Source: Amphritea balenae (GTDB lineage Bacteria; Pseudomonadota; Gammaproteobacteria; Pseudomonadales; Balneatricaceae). Taken from it: a DNA stretch of 64,000 nucleotides. The notes below the pieces were generated by a model that saw nothing but the letters and a program-made list of their open reading frames with translations, did no database searches and was not told the origin of the DNA. Within the stretch, counting starts at the first letter, position 1. Each line of letters opens with the position of its first letter. Shown here piece after piece: positions 16,648 through 25,499 of the stretch. The position numbers and the translations under genes are program-made. Location of the stretch: NCBI RefSeq assembly GCF_003858655.1, contig NZ_RQXV01000001.1:62001-126000 (forward strand). The letters run 5' to 3'.

Positions 16648-17988
16648 ATGAGTGATAACACGCAAACCTTCTGGAATCCGATGGTTCATCCTGGCGATCC
16701 AACTTCCCGTAACCGTATTGAGATAGTTAAGGGTGATGGCAACTATGTACAGGATGGCGAAGGTAACTGGTTAGTTGATGGCGTTGGCGGCCTGTGGAAT
16801 GTAAACGTTGGCCACAACCGTACCGAAGTAAAACAAGCGATAACAGACCAACTGGATGAACTTGAATACTTTCAGATCTTCGACGGTCTGGCACACCCGA
16901 AGGTACATGAACTATCTGATCTGATCATCGAAATGACCAAGCCCGAAGGCATGGCTAAAGTGATGTACAGCTCAGGCGGCTCTGATGCTGTAGAAACTGC
17001 GCTGAAAATTGCTCGTCAGTATTGGAAAGCAGTAGGCCAGTCTCAGCGCTATAAATTCATCTCCCTAAAACAGGGTTACCACGGTGTTCATTTTGGTGGT
17101 GCTTCGGTTAACGGTAATACCGTTTTCCGTACCAACTATGAGCCGATGCTACCGGGCTGCATCCATATTGATACACCCTGGCTATACCGTAATCCATGGA
17201 ACTGCGAGGACCCTGAAGAGCTGGGTCAGCTATGTGCGAAACAACTTGAAGCTGAGATTCTGTTCCAGGGTCCTGATACCGTCGCTGCATTTATCGCTGA
17301 ACCAGTCCAGGGTGCTGGCGGTGTAATTGTACCACCGGCTAACTACTGGCCTCTGATTCGTGAAGTCTGCGACAAATACGGAGTACTACTGATCGCCGAT
17401 GAAGTGGTAACCGGTTTCGGCCGTTCAGGCAGTATGTTTGGTGTACGTGGCTGGGGCGTAGCTGCAGATATTCAGTGCTTCGCAAAAGGTATTAACTCGG
17501 GTTACATCCCTCTGGGTGCTACCGTTGTCAATCAGCGTGTGGCACAAGGCATAGAAACCTGTGAAAACTTCAGCGGAGCGGTAATGCACGGCTACACCTA
17601 CTCAGGCCATCCTGTTGCCTGCGCCTCTGCCCTCGCTTCCCTCAAAATCGTTCAGGATGAAGATCTACCTGGTAACGCAGGAATCCAGGGTGCGGATCTG
17701 TTGGCTAAACTACAGGATGCCCTACTGGACTTCCCATCAGTAGGCGAGTTACGTGGTAAAGGCCTGATGGTTGCTATCGATTTGGTAGTCGATAAGAATA
17801 GCCGTGAGCCTATCGATCCTATGAGCGGTTTTGCCAACCAGGTGGCTGCAGTCGCATTGCGTGAAGGCGTTATCGTGCGTCCGGTAGGCACTAAAATCAT
17901 CTTGTCTCCACCGCTGACTATCGGTACTGAAGAAGTAGATAAGATAGTAGCTGCATTGAAACAGGGCTTTACTGAGATCGATAAGTGA
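16648..17988 (+). CDS. Class III (omega) aminotransferase, PLP-dependent
   Basis: 446 residues from ATG 16648, chosen because CCGGAG is well placed just upstream; a longer reading from a TTG at 16591 adds a 19-residue tail with no ribosome site. Visible features: SSGGSDAVETALKIARQYW, YHGVHFGGASVNG, AEPVQGAGGV, the PLP-Asp in LLIADEVVTGFGRSG, and the Schiff-base Lys in CFAKGINSGYIPLG, then HGYTYSGHPVACA. This is the group annotated as aspartate aminotransferase family or SpuC/BauA-like omega-amino acid:pyruvate transaminases. It turns a primary amine into an aldehyde. The operator box at 16509 links it to the porin/ALDH and Tct units. The amine donor is not known. Confidence 0.9.
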   Translation: MSDNTQTFWNPMVHPGDPTSRNRIEIVKGDGNYVQDGEGNWLVDGVGGLWNVNVGHNRTEVKQAITDQLDELEYFQIFDGLAHPKVHELSDLIIEMTKPEGMAKVMYSSGGSDAVETALKIARQYWKAVGQSQRYKFISLKQGYHGVHFGGASVNGNTVFRTNYEPMLPGCIHIDTPWLYRNPWNCEDPEELGQLCAKQLEAEILFQGPDTVAAFIAEPVQGAGGVIVPPANYWPLIREVCDKYGVLLIADEVVTGFGRSGSMFGVRGWGVAADIQCFAKGINSGYIPLGATVVNQRVAQGIETCENFSGAVMHGYTYSGHPVACASALASLKIVQDEDLPGNAGIQGADLLAKLQDALLDFPSVGELRGKGLMVAIDLVVDKNSREPIDPMSGFANQVAAVALREGVIVRPVGTKIILSPPLTIGTEEVDKIVAALKQGFTEIDK

Positions 17989-18568
17989 GCAGAATTATAC
18001 AATTAATACTAAAAACTTCTTCGTGAGGCCATGCAAACCAATTAAGTGGAACAACCTTAAAATTAACAGAACAACTATTTTTTAATATTAACGCCGGTCC
18101 AGGCCCGAAGGCCTGGGCTGGGCATCTAAAGCAAGCTACCTATCCTGCTATATTCTCTGATGATCGAGTCTCTGCTCTTAGGGCCGATAGAGCACATGCT
18201 ATAACAATTAGTTACAATTCGATAAAATAACACACTAGTTTAATACCCTAATTAATTTACCCCTACCCATAACTCGTCACGGCTGAATATGCCTCTCGCC
18301 AAAGTACATTACGGACCAATCCCCCCCCTCACAACACTTAACCGCATCAACAGTACTTACTTACTGAATCAACCAGCATTTCGTAAACATCCCGTCCCTA
18401 TAAGAAGCTTCCCGACGGGCATGTTTATAACTAGAATAGTAGACCTGTAGTTACTAGAAATATTAAACTCGCTTAATCCCATCAATTCAGGCACTCTTGT
18501 ATATTTTTAAAGCTATCATCAAAGAATGCTTTACTAAATCAAACATTTAGATCGAACAGGCGTTATAA
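17989..18568. other. AT-rich 580-bp spacer without a recognised gene
   Basis: It contains a short hairpin (CCAGGC 18099-18104 with GCCTGG 18111-18116) that may end the aminotransferase message, and a weaker one (CCCGTC 18391 with GACGGG 18414). No convincing reading frame, RNA or repeat was seen in the rest. Confidence 0.5.
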
Positions 18569-19606
18569 ATGCAAAAGAGAAAAGTTCTTTACATTGTTAA
18601 TTCGTATCCACAGCTTTCTCAAACTTATATAAAAGTGGAACTAGATGCCATTTATGAAGATTACGAGGTAGAGATCATTTCTCTTAAACAACCATCGACA
18701 TTCTACAAAGACCACTTCCCATTTAAAACAGCTAAAACATTTGAGGAACTGCTTTCGATTGCCAGCGAGTTCAATCCTGATGTCATCCACACACACTGGC
18801 TGAATCATCATTTAAAAAAAGTGTTCCGGGTCTCAAAAAAGCTGAATACCCCTTTTACTGTAAGGTCTCACTCGTTCGACCTACTCTGGCCAAAAGCCCC
18901 TTGGTATAAAAAATTTACCAACCACTGGATCCCACCCAATAAGAGAAAACTCATAAAGATAATTAACCATCCACTATGCAAAGGAATGCTGATATTTCCT
19001 TTTTTAGTAGAACAAATGAAAAAAGCTGGTATACCTGAGCAAAAATTAATCCCCTGCGGTCCAGTTTTTGCTCACCATCTTTTTGATCAACAGACAAATA
19101 ATGGCGACAAAATTGTCAATGTCGGTGCCTCTATTCCTAAGAAACGATTTGAGGATTTTATTGAGCTTGCAACAAAAGTCCCTGAAAGAGATTTCCATCT
19201 ATATAGCATAGGTTTTCTCTCTAATAAATATAAGCAGATGAATATAGATGCAGGAACCCCTCTGACAGTTATAGACCCTATAGAACATAAAGATTTTGCC
19301 AAGAGAATTACAAATTATAAATGGATGGTCTACACCGCAGACCCTGTTACAGCGACAGTAGGATGGCCATTAACGCTGCTTGAGGCTCAGGCTGCAGGAG
19401 TTGGTGTTTGTATGCGTAATATTCGGCCAGATTTAAAAGACTATCTGGGAGGAGGAGCAATACTGTATGACTCAATAGAAGAGTTAGTTGATATTGTTAA
19501 GAAACCCGTTCCGGAAGAGATGCGACTAAATGGCTATAAGAATGCAGCTAAATATGACATTAAAAAACATATCTACTTATTAACTGAAATCTGGGACAGA
19601 TGCTAA
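18569..19606 (+). CDS. Glycosyltransferase family 4-like protein
   Basis: 345 residues. GT-B layout: N-terminal YIVNSYPQLSQTYIKVELDA (the SET/SQTF-like opening of GT4 enzymes), PDVIHTHWLNHHLKKVFRVS, TVRSHSFDLL, then a C-terminal nucleotide-sugar half with NVGASIPKKRFEDFIELATK and TLLEAQAAGVGVCMRN. The last corresponds to the E-x7-E-type region in shortened form. It probably transfers a sugar to a surface glycan. Codon use is more AT-rich and Lys-rich than its neighbours, and it stands alone between spacers, so lateral gain is likely. Acceptor and donor are unknown. Confidence 0.82.
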   Translation: MQKRKVLYIVNSYPQLSQTYIKVELDAIYEDYEVEIISLKQPSTFYKDHFPFKTAKTFEELLSIASEFNPDVIHTHWLNHHLKKVFRVSKKLNTPFTVRSHSFDLLWPKAPWYKKFTNHWIPPNKRKLIKIINHPLCKGMLIFPFLVEQMKKAGIPEQKLIPCGPVFAHHLFDQQTNNGDKIVNVGASIPKKRFEDFIELATKVPERDFHLYSIGFLSNKYKQMNIDAGTPLTVIDPIEHKDFAKRITNYKWMVYTADPVTATVGWPLTLLEAQAAGVGVCMRNIRPDLKDYLGGGAILYDSIEELVDIVKKPVPEEMRLNGYKNAAKYDIKKHIYLLTEIWDRC

Positions 19607-19637
19607 AAAACGGGACAGGGCTTTCACCCCGCCCTGT
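19603..19637. terminator. Hairpin terminator between glycosyltransferase and usp
   Basis: ACAGGGC (19615-19621) pairs with GCCCTGT (19631-19637). On the minus strand it leads into a T run four bases later (A tract 19605-19610), so it can serve the converging usp gene. Confidence 0.55.
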
Positions 19638-19675
19638 AAACCGTAAACAATCTTTCGCCAAGAAGCGACTATCAG

Positions 19676-20173
19676 TTACTTAGCATCATTAAATAGAGGA
19701 ACGACCAAAACCGGACGGGTAGACTTTTGCATTACCTTATTCGCTGTTGAGCCCATCAGAAAGCTACCAACAGCTGTATGGCTGCGGGTACCCATGATAA
19801 TCAGATCGGCATCCATATCCTCAGCTACCTCAAGGATCACTTTCCAGGCAGTACCTTCCTCAATTCGGGAAGAAATATTTGAGACTTCGACGCCATCTTC
19901 AGCTTCCAACTCAGCTTCGCAGAAACGATCAATACGGTCGCTCAGCTTAACCCGAAGATTCTCAATACCTTTATCATACAGCGCCTGCATCGACTCATCT
20001 TTTAACAACGACTTCATAATATTATCAGTCGATGCATTTTGTGACTCGAGAACGTGCAGATAGGTAACTTCAGAATTGTAATGCGCACATAAGCTCATCG
20101 CCGTTCTGAAAGCCGGACGTGAACCTTTATCGATATCAGAAGCGTACAGAATCTTTTTAACTTCAGGCAGCAT
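19676..20173 (-). CDS. Universal stress protein (UspA family), linked to TRAP transporter
   Basis: 165 residues. Same opening as the Usp at 11642 (MLPEVKKILYASDIDKGSRP) and a matching end loop LIIMGTRSHTAVGSFLMGST, then RPVLVVPL. The middle ESQNASTDNIMKSLLKDESM is variable. It lies downstream of the TRAP genes on the same strand, but a terminator at 20225 separates it from dctM, so it may have its own promoter or rely on readthrough. By analogy with TeaD of Halomonas elongata it may tune the TRAP transporter. No membrane segments. Confidence 0.88.
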   Translation of the reverse strand: MLPEVKKILYASDIDKGSRPAFRTAMSLCAHYNSEVTYLHVLESQNASTDNIMKSLLKDESMQALYDKGIENLRVKLSDRIDRFCEAELEAEDGVEVSNISSRIEEGTAWKVILEVAEDMDADLIIMGTRSHTAVGSFLMGSTANKVMQKSTRPVLVVPLFNDAK

Positions 20174-20224
20174 TGTTTTACCTCTATAAATTCAGTTACT
20201 GAATAGTCTCTGCAGATACAGAAA

Positions 20225-20250
20225 CAAAAAAGAGCCCGGCGGGCTCTTTA
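20225..20250 (-). terminator. Rho-independent terminator after TRAP dctM
   Basis: AGAGCCC (20231-20237) and GGGCTCT (20241-20247) form a seven-base-pair stem with a T run on the minus strand (A tract 20226-20231). Confidence 0.85.
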
Positions 20251-20263
20251 AGTATCGATGTTT

Positions 20264-21592
20264 TTAGCGATACAACAGTTCCGGCAGGAACAGTGCGATC
20301 GAAGAAAACAGCGTAACCAGCGCCAGTCGAACGATATCCGCACACCAGAATGGAGTAACACCTTTAAAGATGGTGCCGGCTTTAACATCACGTAATACCG
20401 CGGCCAGTACGAACACGTTCATACCCACCGGCGGTGTTATCAGACTGATCTCAGTTACCACAACCACCACAATACCAAACCACACAAGATCAAAGCCCAG
20501 GCTCTGTACTAACGGGAAGAAGATCGGCACTGTTAGTAACAACATGGACAGGCTTTCAAACACCATACCCAATACGATGTAGATTGCCAGAATAACCAGA
20601 ATCACCACCATCGGCGCGACATCCAGATTATTAACCAGCTCTAGCAAGTCAGCAGGCAAACCCGCACGGTTGATAAAGTTGGAGAAGATCAGTGCACCGA
20701 TCAATACCGCAAACAGCATCGCAGAGGTACGCGCTGTGTCGGTAAGGATATCGAACAGACCACCCCAGGTCAGAGAGCGACGGCTAAGTGCAATAATAAA
20801 GGCACCACCGGCACCAATACCTGCCGCTTCTGTCGGGGTAAAGATACCACCGTAGATACCGCCCATCACCACGGTAAACAGGATCAATACACCCCAAACA
20901 CCGTTTAACGCTTGAAACCGCTCAGGCCAGCCCAGTTTTTCACCACAAGGCCCGGCAGAAGGATCACGCCAAACCACATAACGTACCGCTAACAGGTATA
21001 ACAGAATACCCATAAAGCCGGGTATAAAGCCCGCCGCAAAAAGTTCGCGAATACTGGTTTCAGTCAACAGACCATAGATAACCAGAATAACTGAAGGTGG
21101 GATCAGGATACCCAAAGTACCACCAGCGGCGATCGATGCGGTTGCCAGTGAATCAGCATAGCCATATTTACGCATCGGTGGCATAGCCACTTTAGCCATA
21201 GTCGCTGAAGTTGCCAGACTGGAACCACAGATAGCGGAGAAACCGCCACAGGCTACAACAGTGGCCATCGACAGACCGCCCTTCTTATGTCCCAAAAAGG
21301 CATTAGAAGCGCGATAGAGTTCATGAGACAAACCTGATTTGGTAACCAGGTTACCCATCAGAATAAACAGAGGAATGACGGACAGGCTGTATTCCTGAGC
21401 CGTATCGATTACGCGCTTAGACGCCATCGACAACGCGCCGGTCCAGCGGAAGTCCATTATGTTTTCAAAGTTCAGCCCCTGCATATATGCGAAACCGAAG
21501 AAGCCCACCAGACCCATCGCAAAAGCGATAGGAACGCGAACAACCACGATAATCAGCAATAGTATTGCAAAGCCGGTTAATGCAGTAATCAT
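20264..21592 (-). CDS. dctM: TRAP transporter large permease subunit (DctM family)
   Basis: 442 residues with about 12 membrane helices, the normal DctM size. Conserved pieces: PLFILMGNLVTKSGLSHELY, GGFSAICGSSLATSATMAKV, GTLGILIPPSVILVIYG, GGIFTPTEAAGIGAGGAF and TPPVGMNVFVLAAV. It is the ion-coupled permease of a TRAP system and works with the small subunit at 21656 and the binding protein at 22232. The three genes run dctP-dctQ-dctM on the minus strand just downstream of the hpa operon terminator. Substrate is unknown; an aromatic or other organic acid is possible from context. Confidence 0.95.
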   Translation of the reverse strand: MITALTGFAILLLIIVVVRVPIAFAMGLVGFFGFAYMQGLNFENIMDFRWTGALSMASKRVIDTAQEYSLSVIPLFILMGNLVTKSGLSHELYRASNAFLGHKKGGLSMATVVACGGFSAICGSSLATSATMAKVAMPPMRKYGYADSLATASIAAGGTLGILIPPSVILVIYGLLTETSIRELFAAGFIPGFMGILLYLLAVRYVVWRDPSAGPCGEKLGWPERFQALNGVWGVLILFTVVMGGIYGGIFTPTEAAGIGAGGAFIIALSRRSLTWGGLFDILTDTARTSAMLFAVLIGALIFSNFINRAGLPADLLELVNNLDVAPMVVILVILAIYIVLGMVFESLSMLLLTVPIFFPLVQSLGFDLVWFGIVVVVVTEISLITPPVGMNVFVLAAVLRDVKAGTIFKGVTPFWCADIVRLALVTLFSSIALFLPELLYR

Positions 21593-21655
21593 GATGAAAT
21601 ACCTATAACCTAATCTACGTATTGGAATTAAGCGGTTCCTGATTCAACTCAGGAA

Positions 21656-22171
21656 TCAGTCCCGTGACAGAAACAGCAGACGGTAAATACCGTAGCTGAT
21701 CATTAATGCAGCGGTTGCCCAGCTCATGATCGCAATGTATTCAACAATGTAACCAACCGGCATCTGCAAATATTCAGTCACTTCTCCACGCCTTAAGGAG
21801 CGGCTTGCCAGCTCGTAGATTCGCACGGCAAGAAAATACAACGATGTAGACATCAGCAATGCTGACAGCAGTCCGAGTACTTTAATCAGCGTACTGCCCA
21901 TCATTTTGTCGAGAATATCAACAACAACGTGACCGCCACGCCAGGTAATGACCGGCATTTCAGCAAACACAAGAATTGCTATTCCCATCTCGGTCAACTC
22001 GGTAGTTCCGTCGACAGCGTTATCCAGAAAGTAACGACCAAATACATCCGCACAGGTCAGTAACATCAGGAAGAAAAGTGTTATAGCAGCGATCAACTCG
22101 AGGAAGAAGGCCAGCCATGCGACTGACCCTTTTTCTTCGTAGTGCGCTGTAATCCAGGCACTCAAAGTCAT
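21656..22171 (-). CDS. dctQ: TRAP transporter small permease subunit (DctQ family)
   Basis: 171 residues from ATG 22171. A longer reading from 22192 is possible, but AAGGAG sits seven bases before the inner ATG, which decides the start. Four membrane helices are visible: about 24-45 (LIAAITLFFLMLLTCADVFG), 54-75, 95-116 and 133-160. The phrase TCADVFGRYFLDNAVDGTTE with the following LTEMGIAILVFAE is typical of DctQ. It forms the membrane complex with DctM; 64 bp separate the two genes. Confidence 0.92.
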   Translation of the reverse strand: MTLSAWITAHYEEKGSVAWLAFFLELIAAITLFFLMLLTCADVFGRYFLDNAVDGTTELTEMGIAILVFAEMPVITWRGGHVVVDILDKMMGSTLIKVLGLLSALLMSTSLYFLAVRIYELASRSLRRGEVTEYLQMPVGYIVEYIAIMSWATAALMISYGIYRLLFLSRD

Positions 22172-22231
22172 AGAAGACTCCTTAGTAAACAAGCTTTCTA
22201 AATAAACTTTCTAAATGCGCTTACTTAGAAC

Positions 22232-23245
22232 TTACTTATAGCTACGTGCTATTTCACGCAGTTCAGCCAGTGCAGCTTTGGCATCAACGCCACGCTCTGC
22301 AACAGACTCAAGGAAAGCTTCATCCATACCTTTTGTCAGCTCTTTAAACTCCGCAGACAAGGCATCGCCCTCTTGAACCATAGTGATATTTACGCCAGCT
22401 TCCTGAGCCGCTTTCAGGCCTACTGCATCACCGGCATCCCATGCAGCACCGGCCATTGCAGACAGTTTCTCACCAGAAACCGCCAGAATAGCATCGCGAT
22501 CTTTAGCATCCAGATCTGCCAGGAAGTCCTGGTTCATAAAGATACCAAAGCTACCCAGATACATACCACCAGGGAACGCAATAACGTTTCTGGCTACTTC
22601 TTTCAGACGCAATGATTTCTGATCAACCATTGGAATAAATACACCGTCAATAACACCCTGCTGCATCATCTCGTATACTTTTGGTGCAGGAGCACCAACC
22701 GCTGTTACGCCCATACGATGACCGATTTCAGCCTGAACACCACCGCCCAAACGGATTTTCTTACCGTTCAGATCAGCCAGTGAAGATACAGGTTTAGCCA
22801 TCTGAACCTGACCCGGACCATGGGTAAACAGGCCAATAACTTCCAGACCATCGTGTTCATTTGCTTCAGCAAAGTATTTGTTGAATACACGCCAGTGCGC
22901 AACAGATGCAGCTTCAGCACTAACACCCAGCAGAGGCTGTTCAACCGCCTGAGTCAGCTTAAAGCGACCTGGTACATAGCCGTGGTAGCTGAAAGATGCA
23001 TCAATAACACCGTCTTCAACCAGCTCAAACATAGTTTTAGGGTGACCCAGACCATACTCAACGACAACTTTCACACGACCTTCGGTGGCTTCTTCAACCC
23101 ACTTTCCCCAGGTCGGCCATACATCAACATTTTGTGGATGGGTTGGTGGCAACCAGCTGCCAACACGCAGTGTTGTTTCAGAATAAGCCTGACCGCTTAG
23201 ACCGATCAGTAAACCAGCGCACGCAATTTTTGTAAGATTAGACAT
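22232..23245 (-). CDS. dctP: TRAP transporter substrate-binding protein (DctP family)
   Basis: 337 residues with a signal peptide (MSNLTKIACAGLLIGLSGQA, cut near AYS-E). The mature protein starts TTLRVGSWLPPTHPQNVDVW, then VEYGLGHPKTMFELVEDGVI, KIRLGGGVQAEIGHRMGVTA with the conserved ligand-binding Arg, and VYEMMQQGVIDGVFIP. It captures a small organic acid in the periplasm for DctQM. The upstream region (23246-23849) is long and AT-rich and holds two copies of a TTAA-N4-TTAA-like motif. GAGGGAAAC before the ATG serves as ribosome site. Confidence 0.93.
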   Translation of the reverse strand: MSNLTKIACAGLLIGLSGQAYSETTLRVGSWLPPTHPQNVDVWPTWGKWVEEATEGRVKVVVEYGLGHPKTMFELVEDGVIDASFSYHGYVPGRFKLTQAVEQPLLGVSAEAASVAHWRVFNKYFAEANEHDGLEVIGLFTHGPGQVQMAKPVSSLADLNGKKIRLGGGVQAEIGHRMGVTAVGAPAPKVYEMMQQGVIDGVFIPMVDQKSLRLKEVARNVIAFPGGMYLGSFGIFMNQDFLADLDAKDRDAILAVSGEKLSAMAGAAWDAGDAVGLKAAQEAGVNITMVQEGDALSAEFKELTKGMDEAFLESVAERGVDAKAALAELREIARSYK

Positions 23246-23849
23246 CTGTTTCCCTCTAAAACAAATTCAAAAACCAAACAGCTCATACTTAATATGCTAA
23301 GTAATGGCGTTTGTAGTAGAAATGAAAGCTAAGCTTTCCCCGGTAAAGTCATTAATTTTTGATTTAGTCGCTTTACCTGACACAACAATCGAACTTAATC
23401 TTAACTACATTTCATCAATACTGGGGCAAGTACAGCGCCCCGCAAGATATAGTTATTATATACAGTTAACATATTAAGTAAATAGAAAATATCATTCAAT
23501 CCCCCTATCAGAGGGGCTAACCATAGCAGGATACAAACCTTACATACTGTCAGGACAACCCAACATGACACAGAAATATTTTATTTAACTATCTGTTATT
23601 AAGTGATTTTTTCAGAGTATCAGGATTCACTTCTTAGGCAGCGCCGCCCCAGACGACGACTCAACTCATCTCACCAACAGGCATCAAAATAATAACAAAT
23701 GATATTGTTAACTAAGTAATCTATTGAGGAACTTGTCTACATCAGAGGTAAACAATGTAGCTGATTTAATGTGAGGACGTTTTTAAAATAAAAATAACAG
23801 ACAATATTAGTAACAACGGTTATTAATACAATCACATAAAGGTTATATA
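23246..23849. other. AT-rich 600-bp control region upstream of the TRAP operon
   Basis: No gene is visible. It holds TTAATATGCTAA at 23289-23300 and TTAACATATTAA at 23466-23477, variants of the motif also present between hpaH and the permease. These are candidate operators; the rest shows nothing recognisable. Confidence 0.4.
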
Positions 23850-23889
23850 TAAAAAAACCACAACAGGATTACAGGTACCTGTTGTGGTT
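23850..23889 (-). terminator. Rho-independent terminator after the hpa operon
   Basis: AACCACAACAGG (23856-23867) pairs with CCTGTTGTGGTT (23878-23889), a perfect 12-base-pair stem followed by a T run on the minus strand. It is about 50 bp past the hpaE stop. Confidence 0.9.
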
Positions 23890-23937
23890 AAAAAAGCTAT
23901 CTTGCTTGATAGCAAACTCAGAACTTAGTTACCGGGT

Positions 23938-25461
23938 TTAGCGACCCAGTACAGGAACTTTGTGCAGATCGTGTGCAATACACACGTTCTTCGTTTCCAT
24001 GTAGAAGTCAAAGCTCCAGTCACCGCCGTCACGACCGATACCTGACATTTTCACACCACCGAAAGGTGAAGGAAGGTTACGGTTGTTCTCGGAGTTAACC
24101 CACAGCATACCGGCTTCAACTTTATCCGCCATACGCATCGCACGACCGGTGTTGCTAGTCCAGATGTAACCCGCCAGGCCGTAGATAGTATCGTTAGCCA
24201 GCTCGATCGCCTGCTCTTCAGTATCGAATTCGATAGCAGTCAGAACCGGACCAAAGATCTCTTCCTGAGCGATTCGCATCTGATTTTTCGCTTCAACAAA
24301 CAAGGTTGGGGTTACGTAGTTACCCGGACCCATCTCGTCACGCAGGGACTTGCCACCCACAGCGATGGTCGCACCATCCTGCTTTGCGATATCAAAGTAG
24401 CTGGTAACCTTATCGTAGTGACCGGTATGTACCAGAGGACCTACTTCCGTTTCCGGATCCAGAGAGTGACCAACCTTCAGGTTAGCAACACGCTCTTTCA
24501 GTGCGGCCAGGAACTTATCCTTGATTCCACTCTGAACCAGCAGACGACTAGAACTGGTGCAACGCTGGCCGTTCAGGCTGTATATCATGAATACAACAGC
24601 ATCCAGTGCGCGATCAAAATCGGCATCGTCAAATACGATAACCGGATTCTTACCGCCCAGTTCCAGGTGCAAACGCTTCAATGTCGGCGCAGTCTGAGCC
24701 TGAATCAATTTGCCTGTCGCAGAGTCGCCAACCAGCGCTACCGCTTTAATCGCAGGATGTTCAGTCAGTGCTTTACCAGCCACTGTACCGAAACCGTTAA
24801 CCATGTTCCAAACACCCTTTGGCAGGCCAGCAGCTTCCGCACACTCAGCCAGAATAGCACCGGTCAGTGGGCTCAGTTCAGCAGGCTTATGAACAACAGT
24901 ACAACCTGCAGCCAGCGCTGGCGCTATCTTCCAGGTCGACAGCATGAAAGGCGTATTCCATGGTGTGATAACAGCTACCGGTCCGATTGGATTACGTACG
25001 GTGTAGTTAGTGTGCTCAGCCTGGTGCAGAGACAGACCATTACGTGCTTCCGGAGCCTGATCAGCAAAGAAACGGAAGTTCGCAGCACCGCGCACAGCAG
25101 CCTGACGCATAAAGCGCAGCGGCTGACCACAGTCCATAGATTCAACCATCGCGATCTCTTCAGCACGCTTTTCCAGCTCGTCACCCAGACGGTGCAAAAT
25201 CTTTTTACGCTCAGCACCCGGCGTAGCAGCCCAATCAGCGGCTGCAGCAGCGGCAGCTTCACAGGCAGCGTTAACATCTTCAGTCGTCGCAGCGACAACT
25301 TTACCCAGGTAGCTCTGGTCGGTCGGTGAAGTATTGTCGAAAGTGTTAGCTTCGGTACCCTGAGTCCACTCGCCATTAATATACAGGCCCTGTGGATTTT
25401 CTTTAAAGCGTGCCAGATAGCCTTCAGCTTTCTCAAGATTCTGTTTCAGTTGTTCGCTCAT
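23938..25461 (-). CDS. hpaE: 5-carboxymethyl-2-hydroxymuconate semialdehyde dehydrogenase
   Basis: 507 residues from ATG 25461, chosen for the GAGGAG site before it rather than an earlier start at 25503. ALDH features: TPWNTP with Asn169, Lys192, Glu267 in LELGG and Cys301 in NGQRCTSSSRLL. The NGQRC loop and an altered VGDSATG (244-250) in place of FTGST are typical of HpaE-type enzymes. It oxidises the aldehyde made when homoprotocatechuate is cleaved by HpaD. It is the last gene of hpaH-I-G1-G2-E, 38 bp after hpaG2, and is followed by a strong terminator. Confidence 0.92.
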   Translation of the reverse strand: MSEQLKQNLEKAEGYLARFKENPQGLYINGEWTQGTEANTFDNTSPTDQSYLGKVVAATTEDVNAACEAAAAAAADWAATPGAERKKILHRLGDELEKRAEEIAMVESMDCGQPLRFMRQAAVRGAANFRFFADQAPEARNGLSLHQAEHTNYTVRNPIGPVAVITPWNTPFMLSTWKIAPALAAGCTVVHKPAELSPLTGAILAECAEAAGLPKGVWNMVNGFGTVAGKALTEHPAIKAVALVGDSATGKLIQAQTAPTLKRLHLELGGKNPVIVFDDADFDRALDAVVFMIYSLNGQRCTSSSRLLVQSGIKDKFLAALKERVANLKVGHSLDPETEVGPLVHTGHYDKVTSYFDIAKQDGATIAVGGKSLRDEMGPGNYVTPTLFVEAKNQMRIAQEEIFGPVLTAIEFDTEEQAIELANDTIYGLAGYIWTSNTGRAMRMADKVEAGMLWVNSENNRNLPSPFGGVKMSGIGRDGGDWSFDFYMETKNVCIAHDLHKVPVLGR

Positions 25462-25499
25462 ATCTACTATTCTCCTCGTACTCTGATTACTCAAAGTGC

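Noticed and set aside
24418-25329. Long open frame (303 codons) on the plus strand opposite hpaE
   Set aside because: It lies wholly antisense to a clear HpaE with all catalytic residues; its product is Thr/Arg/Gln/Ser-rich with no domain.
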